From an uncultured Bacilli bacterium (GTDB lineage Bacteria; Bacillota_I; Bacilli_A; RF39; UBA660), in assembly GCA_934141245.1 (NCBI GenBank), contig CAKPCB010000004.1:42370-106369 (forward strand): a DNA stretch of 64,000 nt, written 5' to 3'. Made by a program: the position numbers and the translations under genes. The notes beneath the pieces were generated by a model. That model was not told the DNA's origin. It worked only from the letters and a program-made list of their open reading frames with translations, and searched no databases. Each line of letters opens with the position of its first letter. Position 1 is the stretch's first letter. Below, one piece after another: positions 1 through 8,528 of the stretch.

Positions 1-183
1 TCACCTTATACAAAACCAAAAAAGATTAAAATCGATGCCAGATACTATAAACCAATTTTATTAATTGCTTTAGTTGTAATGATAATTTTTGCTACTATGA
101 TATTGATAGTATCAATTCTTGTACCTAAAAACAGGGTTATAACGAAAGAACTTTTAGTAAGATATGATGAGGTGATAAGATGA
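1..183 (+). CDS. C-terminal end of a RodZ/YmfM-like membrane protein (partial)
   Basis: The frame is open from the window edge and ends in TGA at 181-183, overlapping the pgsA start by 4 nt (ATGA). The visible 60 residues are a basic segment (KPKKIKID), one strong transmembrane helix at about residues 19-43 of the fragment, and a short 20-residue tail. In many Bacillota the gene directly before pgsA-recA is rodZ (ymfM), which has an N-terminal helix-turn-helix, one TM helix and an extracytoplasmic tail. The position and the single TM fit a RodZ with a very short tail. The HTH part lies outside the window, so the identity is inferred from synteny. Confidence 0.5.
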   Translation, partial: SPYTKPKKIKIDARYYKPILLIALVVMIIFATMILIVSILVPKNRVITKELLVRYDEVIR

Positions 184-776
184 ATGTACCAAATAAGTTG
201 ACAATCACAAGATTATTAATTAGTTTATTAATAGTAATATTGTTGTTATTTCCATTTGATAGATTAAACATTTCTTTTTATAGTTTCTTTGTTGGAAATG
301 TTTTAATTAATTTAAAATATGTAATAGCTGGAGTTTTGTTTATAATAGCAAGTTTAACTGATTTTCTTGATGGATATATTGCTAGAAAATATGGGCTTAT
401 AACTAACACAGGAAAAATGCTTGATGCTATAGCAGATAAGGTTTTAGTAAATTCTGTATTAATAGTTTTAGCATCACAGGGATTTATAAATGCATTAATA
501 CCGGTTGTTATTGTTTTAAGAGATATAATTGTAAATGCAATAAAGATGGAAGCTGCAAGTAAAGGTAAGGTTGTTGCTGCGATAAAATCGGGCAAGGTTA
601 AAACTGCAAGCTTAATGATTGGTATTACATTGATTTTTTTCAATAATTTACCATTTGAATTGATTAACCTTAGGGTAGCAGATTTTCTATTATATTTTGC
701 AACAATTATGTCAATTATTTCAATGATTGAATACTACAATATGAATAAATTATTAATATATGATGGCAAAAAATAG
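180..776 (+). CDS. pgsA: CDP-diacylglycerol--glycerol-3-phosphate 3-phosphatidyltransferase
   Basis: This enzyme makes phosphatidylglycerol phosphate, the committed step to phosphatidylglycerol in the cytoplasmic membrane. The 198-aa protein is a multi-spanning hydrophobic protein carrying the CDP-alcohol phosphotransferase signature DG-x2-AR-x8-G-x3-D-x3-D (DFLDGYIARKYG, then GKMLDAIAD) at about residues 61-88. Its length is normal for the family. The ATG overlaps the stop of the upstream RodZ-like gene (ATGA), so the two are translationally coupled; GGTGATA lies just upstream. pgsA followed by recA is a common Bacillota order, here without the usual cinA between them. A terminator hairpin follows. 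Confidence 0.93.
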   Translation: MNVPNKLTITRLLISLLIVILLLFPFDRLNISFYSFFVGNVLINLKYVIAGVLFIIASLTDFLDGYIARKYGLITNTGKMLDAIADKVLVNSVLIVLASQGFINALIPVVIVLRDIIVNAIKMEAASKGKVVAAIKSGKVKTASLMIGITLIFFNNLPFELINLRVADFLLYFATIMSIISMIEYYNMNKLLIYDGKK

Positions 777-788
777 TTTTTAAAGATA

Positions 789-819
789 AATATACATAAA
801 ATATATGTATATTTTTTTT
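789..819 (+). terminator. Rho-independent terminator after pgsA
   Basis: A 9-bp perfect hairpin AATATACAT / ATGTATATT with a 7-nt loop runs straight into an 8-nt T run. It separates pgsA from recA. Confidence 0.7.
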
Positions 820-829
820 GAATAAAAAT

Positions 830-843
830 CAAACAAATGTTCA
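830..843. promoter_or_regulatory. Candidate LexA/DinR SOS box upstream of recA
   Basis: CAAACAAATGTTCA matches 12 of 14 positions of the Bacillus-type LexA box CGAAC-RNRY-GTTCG; only the second and last bases differ. It lies about 70 bp before recA, where the SOS operator is expected in Bacillota. No lexA gene is in the window, so activity is inferred. Confidence 0.5.
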
Positions 844-910
844 AAAAACACTTGATTTATTTTTTTATATATTGTAACATATATATGTAAGCAAAATTGG
901 AGGAATAAGA

Positions 911-1936
911 ATGGCAAAAAATGTAGTTCAAGACAAAACACTTGAGCAAGTATTAAATGATATTGAAAAACAATTTGGTAAGGGTTCTATAATGAGACTG
1001 GGTGATAACTCACATATGGAGATAGATACAAGTTCTAGTGGTTCACTTTCACTTGATATAGCACTTGGAATAGGTGGTTATCCTAAAGGAAGAATTATAG
1101 AAATATTTGGACCTGAATCAAGTGGTAAAACAACATTTGCACTTCATGCAATTGCAGAAATTCAAAAGAAGGGTGGAAGAGCAGCATTTATAGATGCTGA
1201 ACATTCACTAGATCCTAGTTATGCAAAAAATTTAGGTGTAAATATCAATGAGTTATTATTATCACAACCAGATACTGGTGAGCAAGCATTAGAAATATGT
1301 GAAGCATTAGTAAGAAGTCAAGCAATAAGTATAATAGTAATAGATTCTGTTGCAGCATTGGTTCCAAAGGCAGAAATCGATGGTGAAATGGGTGATTCTC
1401 ATGTTGGATTGCAAGCCAGATTAATGTCACAGGCTCTAAGAAAATTATCTGGTACAATAAATAAAACAAATACAATCGCAATATTTATAAATCAATTACG
1501 TGAAAAAGTGGGTGTAATGTTTGGTAATCCCGAAACAACAACAGGCGGAAGAGCGCTTAAATTTTATTCTTCAATAAGGCTTGATGTTAGAAGAAGCGAA
1601 GCAATAAAAGTAGGAGATTCCATTGTTGGAAACAGAACTAATATAAAAATTGTAAAAAACAAAGTAGCACCACCATTTAAAACCGCAACATTAGATATAA
1701 TGTATGGTGAAGGAATTTCTAAAGAAGGTGAAATTATTGATTTAGGTGTTGAATCTGGAATTATTGAAAAGAGTGGCGCTTGGTTCTCATATAAAGGAGA
1801 AAAATTAGGTCAAGGTAAAGAAAATGTAAAACTTCTTTTAAAAGATAATAAAGACTTGGCTAGTGAACTTGAGACACAAATTAGAGAGTACTATGGTATT
1901 GCAAATAATAAGAGTAGTAAAGACAGTGTAAAATAA
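911..1936 (+). CDS. recA: Recombinase RecA
   Basis: RecA coats single-stranded DNA, performs ATP-dependent strand exchange and stimulates LexA self-cleavage. The 341-aa protein is full length, with Walker A GPESSGKTT near residue 67, the MAW-type core, the L1/L2 DNA-binding loops region (GGRALKFYSS) and a short charged C-terminal tail. A strong AGGAGG-type site sits 6-10 nt before the ATG. It is a single-gene unit bounded by terminators, with a candidate SOS box upstream. Confidence 0.98.
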   Translation: MAKNVVQDKTLEQVLNDIEKQFGKGSIMRLGDNSHMEIDTSSSGSLSLDIALGIGGYPKGRIIEIFGPESSGKTTFALHAIAEIQKKGGRAAFIDAEHSLDPSYAKNLGVNINELLLSQPDTGEQALEICEALVRSQAISIIVIDSVAALVPKAEIDGEMGDSHVGLQARLMSQALRKLSGTINKTNTIAIFINQLREKVGVMFGNPETTTGGRALKFYSSIRLDVRRSEAIKVGDSIVGNRTNIKIVKNKVAPPFKTATLDIMYGEGISKEGEIIDLGVESGIIEKSGAWFSYKGEKLGQGKENVKLLLKDNKDLASELETQIREYYGIANNKSSKDSVK

Positions 1937-1997
1937 AAAATATAGTTTACATTGATGCTGTAATTGAACTTAAATATTAAAATCATTATATAACAAC

Positions 1998-2032
1998 AAA
2001 AAATGTTTTTTTTCAGAAAAAAGCATTTTTTT
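1998..2032 (+). terminator. A/T-only hairpin terminator after recA
   Basis: AAAAAATG followed by a T run can pair with AAAAAAGCATTTTTT downstream, giving a long A/T stem with a CAG loop and a terminal T tract. GC content is low, so efficiency is uncertain. Confidence 0.5.
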
Positions 2033-2078
2033 ATTGCAATTTATTTTGTAAATCGAACAAAAAAAGTAAAAAAAAACA

Positions 2079-2107
2079 TTGATTTACGACTTCCTGATTT
2101 ATATAAT
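2079..2107 (+). promoter_or_regulatory. Sigma-A promoter of the nrd operon
   Basis: TTGATT (2079-2084), a 17-nt spacer and a perfect TATAAT (2102-2107) lie 24 nt before the first nrd gene. No NrdR box was recognised by eye. Confidence 0.7.
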
Positions 2108-2130
2108 TATATTAGTGATAAGGAGGCTAT

Positions 2131-4065
2131 ATGGAAAGTAATGTATTTAAAGAAATAGTTGTTGTTAAACGTTCTGGACAACGAGTTGGATTTAATTCAA
2201 ATAAAATAGCATTAGCAATAAAAAATGCCTTTGACAGTCTTAATATGTCATATTCAGAGTATGATATTAATAAAGTTTTTGGTGCAGTATTAAAATTTAT
2301 TGAAGAAAATTTTTCTGACAGAAAAACAATTAATGTTGAAGATATACAGGATATAATAGAAGAAAAGTTAAAAGAGAACAATTATGATGCCGTATATGAA
2401 GCATTCAATAGTTATAGATTAAGAAGAACTGCATCTAGAGAAGTTTTTAATAAACGACAACAACATAAATTTGTTAAAGCAATTGAAAAACTAGGGTTAC
2501 AAACTGATATGTATCCATATGATCGACCAATAAAAATAATGCATGAGTTTTCCAAAACAGTATCAAAAGAATTTGCAAAAGCCTACCTTTTAGATAATAA
2601 ATATGTAAGAGCTCATGATGAGGGAATTATGTTTATTCATAATCTTTCTAGTTATCCTCTTTATACAACATCTATGGCTCACTTAAATTTCTCATTCATT
2701 AAAGATAAGCAAATATATATGTGTATGTATGAAATATTTAAAACAATATTAGATTGCAAAAGTGAGCAAACAGGTGAACATTCAATAAATGAATTGGATA
2801 AATTGTTAGTTAATCCTTGTTTATACACTTTTAAACTAATATACGAGAGGAACTTGTTTAATTACTTAAAACTCAATGGATTTTATGAATGCTTGGATAT
2901 TGAACATATACGTGAGTGTATCCAAAAAATTAATTCAATAGATTTTCAAAATGATATTTTTGAAGAGTCTAAAATAAATGATAAAATAGCCATATTGTTT
3001 ACCAGTGCTAAAGATGATTCTATAAAAGAACTTAATAATATTCTTTTTGATACATTTTTAGAGTTTATAAAAATGTTAGATAATATAAATTCAATAATAA
3101 ATAACAACAAAGTTTCCATAAGTTTGAGTTGTGATAGTAATAGTATATCTAAATTAATACGTTCTAATTATTTAAATGCATTATCAAATTTAAATGAATT
3201 AAGAAGTGTTACAACCATATATAAGATAAATGATATTGATTATATAAGCGATGAAGTTTTAAATTTGATTTATCACAACAAAAATATTTGCATTTCATTT
3301 GATACAGCTACAGCTGCGGAATACTTTTCAACGGGAGAAAAAATTTATTCTAATGTTAATGATAATAATTTTCAATCAAATGGAAGATGTGTTATTTCAA
3401 CAACAACAATTAATTTAGCAAGAATTGGGGTTTTAAATCAATCAAAGGAAATAAGCAATTTTTATGATGAATTGAAAAATACACTTGATTTCGTAAAGAA
3501 CCAATTAATTCAAAGGTTTGAAATGCAAGCAAACAAATTCAAAAAGAGCTTTCCGGCTTTGTTTGAACATAATTTATTACTTGATTCTGAAAGATTAGAA
3601 GAAAATCAAAAAATAAGAAAGGTACTAAAAAATGGAGTCTTAAATATTGGACTTGTTGGACTTCCTGAATGTGTGAATTTTTTGCCTGAAAAGGATAAAT
3701 CTAAATTAATGAAAGATATACTTATGTTTATAAATGATAGAGTTGCTGAATATTCAATTGACAACAAATTAAATTTTATTGTTAGTCAAACTGAAAATAA
3801 AGAAGTAATAAGGAATTTATTTACCATTGATAAATCTATATATGGTACTAACTATTTTAAAGGTGATACATATTCATTATTAAACAATATAAATAAAAAA
3901 GATTTAAATAAGGATTATCATAATTTACAAAATTTGATTAATATGAGAATCAACATTTACTTAAATGAAGATGCTAGAAAAGAAGATATACTTAATGTAA
4001 TAAAAAAAGCAAAAGAATGTGGTATTATATTTTTTAAAATAATTAGAGGTAAAAATGAAAATTAG
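2131..4065 (+). CDS. Truncated NrdD paralogue with ATP-cone (no glycyl radical site)
   Basis: A 644-aa protein related to class III ribonucleotide reductase. Residues about 8-100 form an ATP-cone (VVKRSGQRVGF... INVEDIQDIIEEKL). Next comes an NrdD-like segment (KAYLLDNKYVRAHDEGIMFIHNL resembles the NrdD 'AHEEGILHFHDMDYF' region), and about residue 430 a strand resembling the NrdD 'VVSINLPQIG' core (TTTINLARIG). It then ends: there is no CxxC zinc finger and no RxxGY glycyl-radical loop at the C-terminus. It is first in the operon with nrdG and a complete nrdD; nrdG overlaps it by 11 nt. The RBS is AAGGAGG. Without a radical glycine it cannot catalyse reduction as a normal NrdD, so a regulatory or structural role is possible. 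The family assignment is firm for the ATP-cone and moderate for the remainder. Confidence 0.7.
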   Translation: MESNVFKEIVVVKRSGQRVGFNSNKIALAIKNAFDSLNMSYSEYDINKVFGAVLKFIEENFSDRKTINVEDIQDIIEEKLKENNYDAVYEAFNSYRLRRTASREVFNKRQQHKFVKAIEKLGLQTDMYPYDRPIKIMHEFSKTVSKEFAKAYLLDNKYVRAHDEGIMFIHNLSSYPLYTTSMAHLNFSFIKDKQIYMCMYEIFKTILDCKSEQTGEHSINELDKLLVNPCLYTFKLIYERNLFNYLKLNGFYECLDIEHIRECIQKINSIDFQNDIFEESKINDKIAILFTSAKDDSIKELNNILFDTFLEFIKMLDNINSIINNNKVSISLSCDSNSISKLIRSNYLNALSNLNELRSVTTIYKINDIDYISDEVLNLIYHNKNICISFDTATAAEYFSTGEKIYSNVNDNNFQSNGRCVISTTTINLARIGVLNQSKEISNFYDELKNTLDFVKNQLIQRFEMQANKFKKSFPALFEHNLLLDSERLEENQKIRKVLKNGVLNIGLVGLPECVNFLPEKDKSKLMKDILMFINDRVAEYSIDNKLNFIVSQTENKEVIRNLFTIDKSIYGTNYFKGDTYSLLNNINKKDLNKDYHNLQNLINMRINIYLNEDARKEDILNVIKKAKECGIIFFKIIRGKNEN

Positions 4066-4744
4066 TGGTCTACAGAAATTAACATTACTAGATTTTCCTG
4101 ATGTTGTTTCTTGTATAGTATTTACAAAAGGCTGTAATTTAAGATGTCCGTTTTGCCATAACTCATCACTAGTTGTTGATAGCAAATTAACTCCTGAAAT
4201 TGATGAAGAAGAAGTTTTTAGTTACTTAAATAAAAGAAAAAATATATTAGATGGGGTTGTTATATCCGGTGGGGAGCCCTTGCTACAAAAAGACATAAAG
4301 GATTTTATAGTAAGAATAAAAACACTAGGATACAAAGTTAAGCTTGATACTAATGGTGTAAATTCAAAGTTATTATCAGAACTTATAGATGAAAAATTAG
4401 TGGACTATGTTGCAATGGATATAAAAAATACATTTGATAAATATGATATGACTACTGGAAAATCAAATAGTAAAATTGATAACATTAAAGAAAGTATTAG
4501 AATACTAAAAAAAGAAAAAGTACCATATGAGTTTAGAACAACTATAGTAAAGGATTTTCACAATATAGAAGATATAAAAAAGATCTTAAAATATATAAAT
4601 GGATCAAAATATTTTATTCAAAATTTTGTTGATAATGAGAATACCATAAAAAAAGGGTTAATTGGTTTTACAAAAGATGAATTAATAAACATAAATGATG
4701 AATTAAAAAAGGATTTTACTAATTTTAAAATTAGGGAATTATAA
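4055..4744 (+). CDS. nrdG: Anaerobic ribonucleotide reductase activating protein (radical SAM)
   Basis: NrdG uses a [4Fe-4S] cluster and S-adenosylmethionine to place the glycyl radical on NrdD. The 229-aa protein has the radical-SAM cluster motif C27-NLR-C31-PF-C34 and the GGEPLL segment that binds SAM. Its N-terminus (SGLQKLTLLDFPD) is typical of this activase subgroup. The start overlaps the upstream NrdD paralogue by 11 nt, so the two are probably translationally coupled. A separate pyruvate formate-lyase activase lies at 42.7 kb, which supports dedication of this one to the RNR. Confidence 0.9.
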   Translation: MKISGLQKLTLLDFPDVVSCIVFTKGCNLRCPFCHNSSLVVDSKLTPEIDEEEVFSYLNKRKNILDGVVISGGEPLLQKDIKDFIVRIKTLGYKVKLDTNGVNSKLLSELIDEKLVDYVAMDIKNTFDKYDMTTGKSNSKIDNIKESIRILKKEKVPYEFRTTIVKDFHNIEDIKKILKYINGSKYFIQNFVDNENTIKKGLIGFTKDELININDELKKDFTNFKIREL

Positions 4745-4772
4745 ATTATACAGAGGAGAGGGAGGAATAATT

Positions 4773-7145
4773 ATGTATAAGGTTAGAAAAAGAACAGGAA
4801 AGGTTGTAAGCTTTGATATTCAAAAAATAAAATCAGCAATTATTAAAGCATTTGATTCAGTTAATAAAAATTATGATGAAAATGTTATTGATTTTTTAGC
4901 ATTAAAAGTTACTAGTGAATTTGATTCTAAGATTAATGATAATATAATAAACGTTGAAGATATTCAAGATATAGTTGAAGAAACATTGTCAAAGGCAGGA
5001 TATACAGAAGTAGCTAAGGCATACATCTTATATAGAAAATTACATGAAAAGATGCGTAATATGAAGTCTACACTTTTAGATTATAAGGAAGTAGTTAATA
5101 GCTATGTAAATGTAACAGATTGGAGAGTAAAGGAAAACTCCACTGTAACATATTCTGTTGGTGGATTAATACTTAGTAATTCAGGTGCGATTACTGCAAA
5201 TTACTGGTTAAGTGAAGTATATGATGAAGAGATAGCTAATGCTCATAAATCTGCTGCAATTCATATTCATGATTTATCAATGCTAACTGGATATTGTGCT
5301 GGTTGGAGCTTAAAACAATTAATTAAAGAGGGTTTAGGAGGGGTTCCTGGAAAGATTACTTCGTCACCAGCTAAGCATTTATCGACTCTTTGTAATCAAA
5401 TGGTAAATTTTTTAGGAATTATGCAAAATGAATGGGCTGGAGCACAAGCATTTTCATCTTTTGATACATATTTAGCTGCATTTGTAAAAGCTGATAATTT
5501 GTCATATCATGAGGTAAAACAATGTATTCAATCGTTTGTGTATGGAGTTAATACACCTTCACGTTGGGGTACTCAAGCACCATTTACTAATATTACATTA
5601 GATTGGACAGTTCCAAATGACTTAGCAGAATTGAATGCTATAGTTGGTGGCAAAGAAACAGACTTTACTTATAAGGAATGTCAAAAAGAAATGAATATGA
5701 TTAATAAAGCATTTATTGAAGTTATGATAGAGGGAGATGCTAATGGAAGAGGTTTCCAATATCCTATTCCAACATATTCAATAACTAATGATTTTGATTG
5801 GTCAGATACTGAGAATAATAGATTACTATTTGAAATGACTGCAAAGTACGGAACACCATATTTTTCTAATTATATAAATAGTGATATGGAACCATCTGAT
5901 GTAAGAAGTATGTGTTGTAGATTAAGATTAGATTTAAGAGAGCTTCGTAAAAAGTCAGGAGGATTCTTTGGAGCAGGTGAATCTACAGGAAGTATAGGAG
6001 TTGTTACAATTAATTTACCAGAAATCGCATATCTTGCAGAAGATGAAAAGGACTTTTATTTAAGACTTGAGAAATTAATGGATATAGCTGCTAGAAGCTT
6101 AAAAATTAAAAGAAATGTTATAACAAAATTATTAGATGAGGGATTATATCCATATACTAAGAGATATTTAGGAAGCTTTAGTAATCATTTTTCAACAATA
6201 GGTTTAATAGGAATGAACGAAGTTGGATTAAATGCAAAATGGTTACGTCAAGATTTAACACATGAAAAAACTCAAAAATTTGCTAAAGAAGTTTTAAATT
6301 ATATGAGAGAAAAATTATCAGATTATCAAGAAGAGTATGGAGATCTTTATAACTTAGAAGCTACCCCTGCTGAATCAACTACATATAGATTTGCAAAACA
6401 TGACAAGGAAAAATATCCTGATATAATAACAGCAGCAAAAGAAGGCGAAACTCCATATTATACAAATAGTTCACATTTACCAGTAGGCTTTACATGTGAT
6501 ATGTTTGAGGCACTTGATATTCAAGATGAATTACAAACACTATATACATCAGGAACAGTATTCCACACATTCCTAGGTGAAAGACTTCCAGATTGGAAAA
6601 CAACAGCAGCATTAGTAAGAAAAATTGCAGAAAACTATAAATTACCATATTATACAATTTCACCTACTTATTCAATATGTAAAACTCATGGCTATATAAC
6701 TGGAGAAGTAAATAAGTGTCCAAAATGTGGCGCTGAAACAGAAGTTTATAGTAGAATTACTGGATATTATAGACCAGTTAAGAATTGGAATGATGGTAAA
6801 TCACAAGAATATAAGTGTCGTAAGTTATATGATATTAATGCATCTCATGAAATAAATAGAAAGGATAGCGAATGTGCTAATAAAAAGGAAACTAAGAAAA
6901 AAAATGAAGAGAAAGATTCACTAATTTTATTTGGAACTAAGACATGTCCAAATTGTAAAATGGCTATTAAACTATTAGATGATAAAAAAATAAAGTATAC
7001 AAAAGTGGATGCAGAGGAAGATGTAGAATTAACAAAAAAATTTGGTGTAAAACAAGCACCAACATTAATTGAAATAAAAAATAATGAAGTGACCAAAATA
7101 ACAAATTTATCTAATATCAAGAAATACGTAGCAAGTATTAAATAA
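4773..7145 (+). CDS. nrdD: Anaerobic ribonucleoside-triphosphate reductase fused to a C-terminal glutaredoxin
   Basis: The 790-aa protein reduces ribonucleotides with a glycyl radical under anaerobic conditions. Order of parts: ATP-cone (about 3-95), catalytic alpha/beta barrel with MCCRL (Cys381/382) and the GSIGVVTINLPEIAY strand, a cysteine set (Cys636, 649, 652, 682) expected to bind zinc, and the radical loop RITGYYRPVKNWNDGK with Gly664. After about residue 705 comes a redoxin domain of about 75 aa with C725-PN-C728 and the cis-Pro segment APTL. The redoxin fusion and the thioredoxin reductase gene 1 nt downstream imply a thiol-based electron supply instead of formate. A GGAGG-rich RBS precedes the ATG. 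Confidence 0.93.
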   Translation: MYKVRKRTGKVVSFDIQKIKSAIIKAFDSVNKNYDENVIDFLALKVTSEFDSKINDNIINVEDIQDIVEETLSKAGYTEVAKAYILYRKLHEKMRNMKSTLLDYKEVVNSYVNVTDWRVKENSTVTYSVGGLILSNSGAITANYWLSEVYDEEIANAHKSAAIHIHDLSMLTGYCAGWSLKQLIKEGLGGVPGKITSSPAKHLSTLCNQMVNFLGIMQNEWAGAQAFSSFDTYLAAFVKADNLSYHEVKQCIQSFVYGVNTPSRWGTQAPFTNITLDWTVPNDLAELNAIVGGKETDFTYKECQKEMNMINKAFIEVMIEGDANGRGFQYPIPTYSITNDFDWSDTENNRLLFEMTAKYGTPYFSNYINSDMEPSDVRSMCCRLRLDLRELRKKSGGFFGAGESTGSIGVVTINLPEIAYLAEDEKDFYLRLEKLMDIAARSLKIKRNVITKLLDEGLYPYTKRYLGSFSNHFSTIGLIGMNEVGLNAKWLRQDLTHEKTQKFAKEVLNYMREKLSDYQEEYGDLYNLEATPAESTTYRFAKHDKEKYPDIITAAKEGETPYYTNSSHLPVGFTCDMFEALDIQDELQTLYTSGTVFHTFLGERLPDWKTTAALVRKIAENYKLPYYTISPTYSICKTHGYITGEVNKCPKCGAETEVYSRITGYYRPVKNWNDGKSQEYKCRKLYDINASHEINRKDSECANKKETKKKNEEKDSLILFGTKTCPNCKMAIKLLDDKKIKYTKVDAEEDVELTKKFGVKQAPTLIEIKNNEVTKITNLSNIKKYVASIK

Positions 7146-7146
7146 T

Positions 7147-8040
7147 ATGTATGATATCATTATAGTTGGCTGTGGGCCTGCTGGTCTAACAGCCGCTATC
7201 TATGCTTTAAGAGCAAATAAGAAGATTTTGATATTAGAAAAAGATAATATTGGTGGTCAAATAACTTCTTCACTTAAGGTTGAGAATTTTCCTGGATTTA
7301 AGCAAATATCAGGTAATGATTTAATGAATAATTTATATGAACAAGCAATAGATTTAGGTTGTGAAATTAATATAGAAGAAGTTATAAAAATAAAAGATGG
7401 AAAAATAAAAACTGTTATTACAGATGAAAATGAATATGAAACAAAGTCATTGATAATTGCTACTGGGTGTAAAAATAGACTTCTTGGAATTGATAGAGAA
7501 GAGGAATTTATAGGAAATGGTATTTCATTTTGTGTAGCATGTGATGGTGCATTTTATAAAGATAAGGTTGTTGCTGTAATAGGTGGCGGAAATAGTGCAG
7601 TTATTAATGCATTATCATTAAGTGAAATATGTAAAAAAGTTTATCTTATCCAGAATTTAGATTTTTTAACTGCAGAAGATATGCTTAAAGAAAGAATTAA
7701 AGAAAAGAATAATATTGAAATTATGTATAATTCAAAGGTTGTTAAACTAATTGGCGATGATGAATTAAAGTCAATTGAAGTATCTGGTAAGGAAGATAAA
7801 ATCATAGCTATAGATGGAATGTTCATATCTATTGGTCAAATACCACAAAATGATATATTTAAAGGTATTATAGATTTAAATGAACAAAATTATATAAAAT
7901 CAATTGAATGTTTAACAAATAAAGAAGGAATATTTGTAGCAGGTGATTGTAGAGAAAAGAAAATTCGTCAACTAACAACAGCAGCTGGTGATGGGACTAT
8001 TGCAGCATTAGAAGCTATTAATTATTTAAACAATTTATAA
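7147..8040 (+). CDS. trxB: Thioredoxin reductase-like FAD/NAD(P)H flavoprotein
   Basis: A 297-aa pyridine nucleotide-disulfide oxidoreductase with an N-terminal FAD dinucleotide fold (GCGPAGLTAAIYA), the redox-active C-V-A-C within SFCVACDGAFYKD, the NADPH fold (VIGGGNSAV) and the C-terminal FAD site (GIFVAGDCREKKIRQLTTAAGDG). Length is normal for bacterial TrxB, slightly short. It starts 1 nt after the nrdD-glutaredoxin fusion, so the natural substrate is probably the fused redoxin, and this completes an NAD(P)H to RNR electron path in one operon. A terminator follows. Confidence 0.9.
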   Translation: MYDIIIVGCGPAGLTAAIYALRANKKILILEKDNIGGQITSSLKVENFPGFKQISGNDLMNNLYEQAIDLGCEINIEEVIKIKDGKIKTVITDENEYETKSLIIATGCKNRLLGIDREEEFIGNGISFCVACDGAFYKDKVVAVIGGGNSAVINALSLSEICKKVYLIQNLDFLTAEDMLKERIKEKNNIEIMYNSKVVKLIGDDELKSIEVSGKEDKIIAIDGMFISIGQIPQNDIFKGIIDLNEQNYIKSIECLTNKEGIFVAGDCREKKIRQLTTAAGDGTIAALEAINYLNNL

Positions 8041-8052
8041 TAAAAAGTAAAG

Positions 8053-8077
8053 ACTCCAACAAATATGGAGTTTTTAT
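8053..8077 (+). terminator. Terminator of the nrd-trxB operon
   Basis: ACTCCA / TGGAGT stem with a 7-nt loop followed by TTTTATT. Confidence 0.75.
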
Positions 8078-8152
8078 TATATAATATGAAAACATTATAT
8101 ATTTTTAATTATTTGATAATCATAATGTGGTATAATAACATTGGTGATATTA

Positions 8153-8455
8153 TTGAAAAAATTTAATATGATAGATGAATCATTTATATGTGAGAATTGT
8201 GGAAAAACTGTCTCAAAAGGTGGGTATACTGCAAGGGACCATTGTCCTTTTTGTTTATATTCAAAACATGTAGATATTAATCCAGGAGATAGGTTAAATA
8301 CGTGTTGTGGTGCCCTAGAACCAATAGGTATAGAAAAATATAAAGATACTTTTAAAATAGTCTATAAATGTAAAAAATGTGGAGAATTTCACAAAAATAT
8401 TATTCATAATGATGATAATAAAGATTTAATAATTGAACTTTCAGTTGTTAAATAA
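8153..8455 (+). CDS. RNHCP-domain zinc-binding protein
   Basis: A small 100-aa protein rich in cysteine pairs: CENC near the N-terminus, DHCPFCLYSKHVD, PGDR...CCGALEPIG and CKKCGEFH. These match the RNHCP family, conserved in Bacillota and others, where the paired cysteines presumably hold zinc; no biochemical function is established. The start is probably TTG at 8153, 4 nt after GGTGAT; ATG at 8168 lacks an RBS. An extended -10 (TGGTATAAT, 8128-8136) lies upstream, so it is transcribed on its own. Confidence 0.8.
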   Translation: MKKFNMIDESFICENCGKTVSKGGYTARDHCPFCLYSKHVDINPGDRLNTCCGALEPIGIEKYKDTFKIVYKCKKCGEFHKNIIHNDDNKDLIIELSVVK

Positions 8456-8528
8456 GATAGTTGTTATTAGAAACTTTTTTTAGTATAATATAGAATTAGA
8501 TGATATTAGATTTTAGGAAGTGGTTTAA

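Noticed and set aside
2057..2062. Second SOS box (CGAAC half site) before the nrd operon
   Set aside because: No matching GTTCG half at the right distance.
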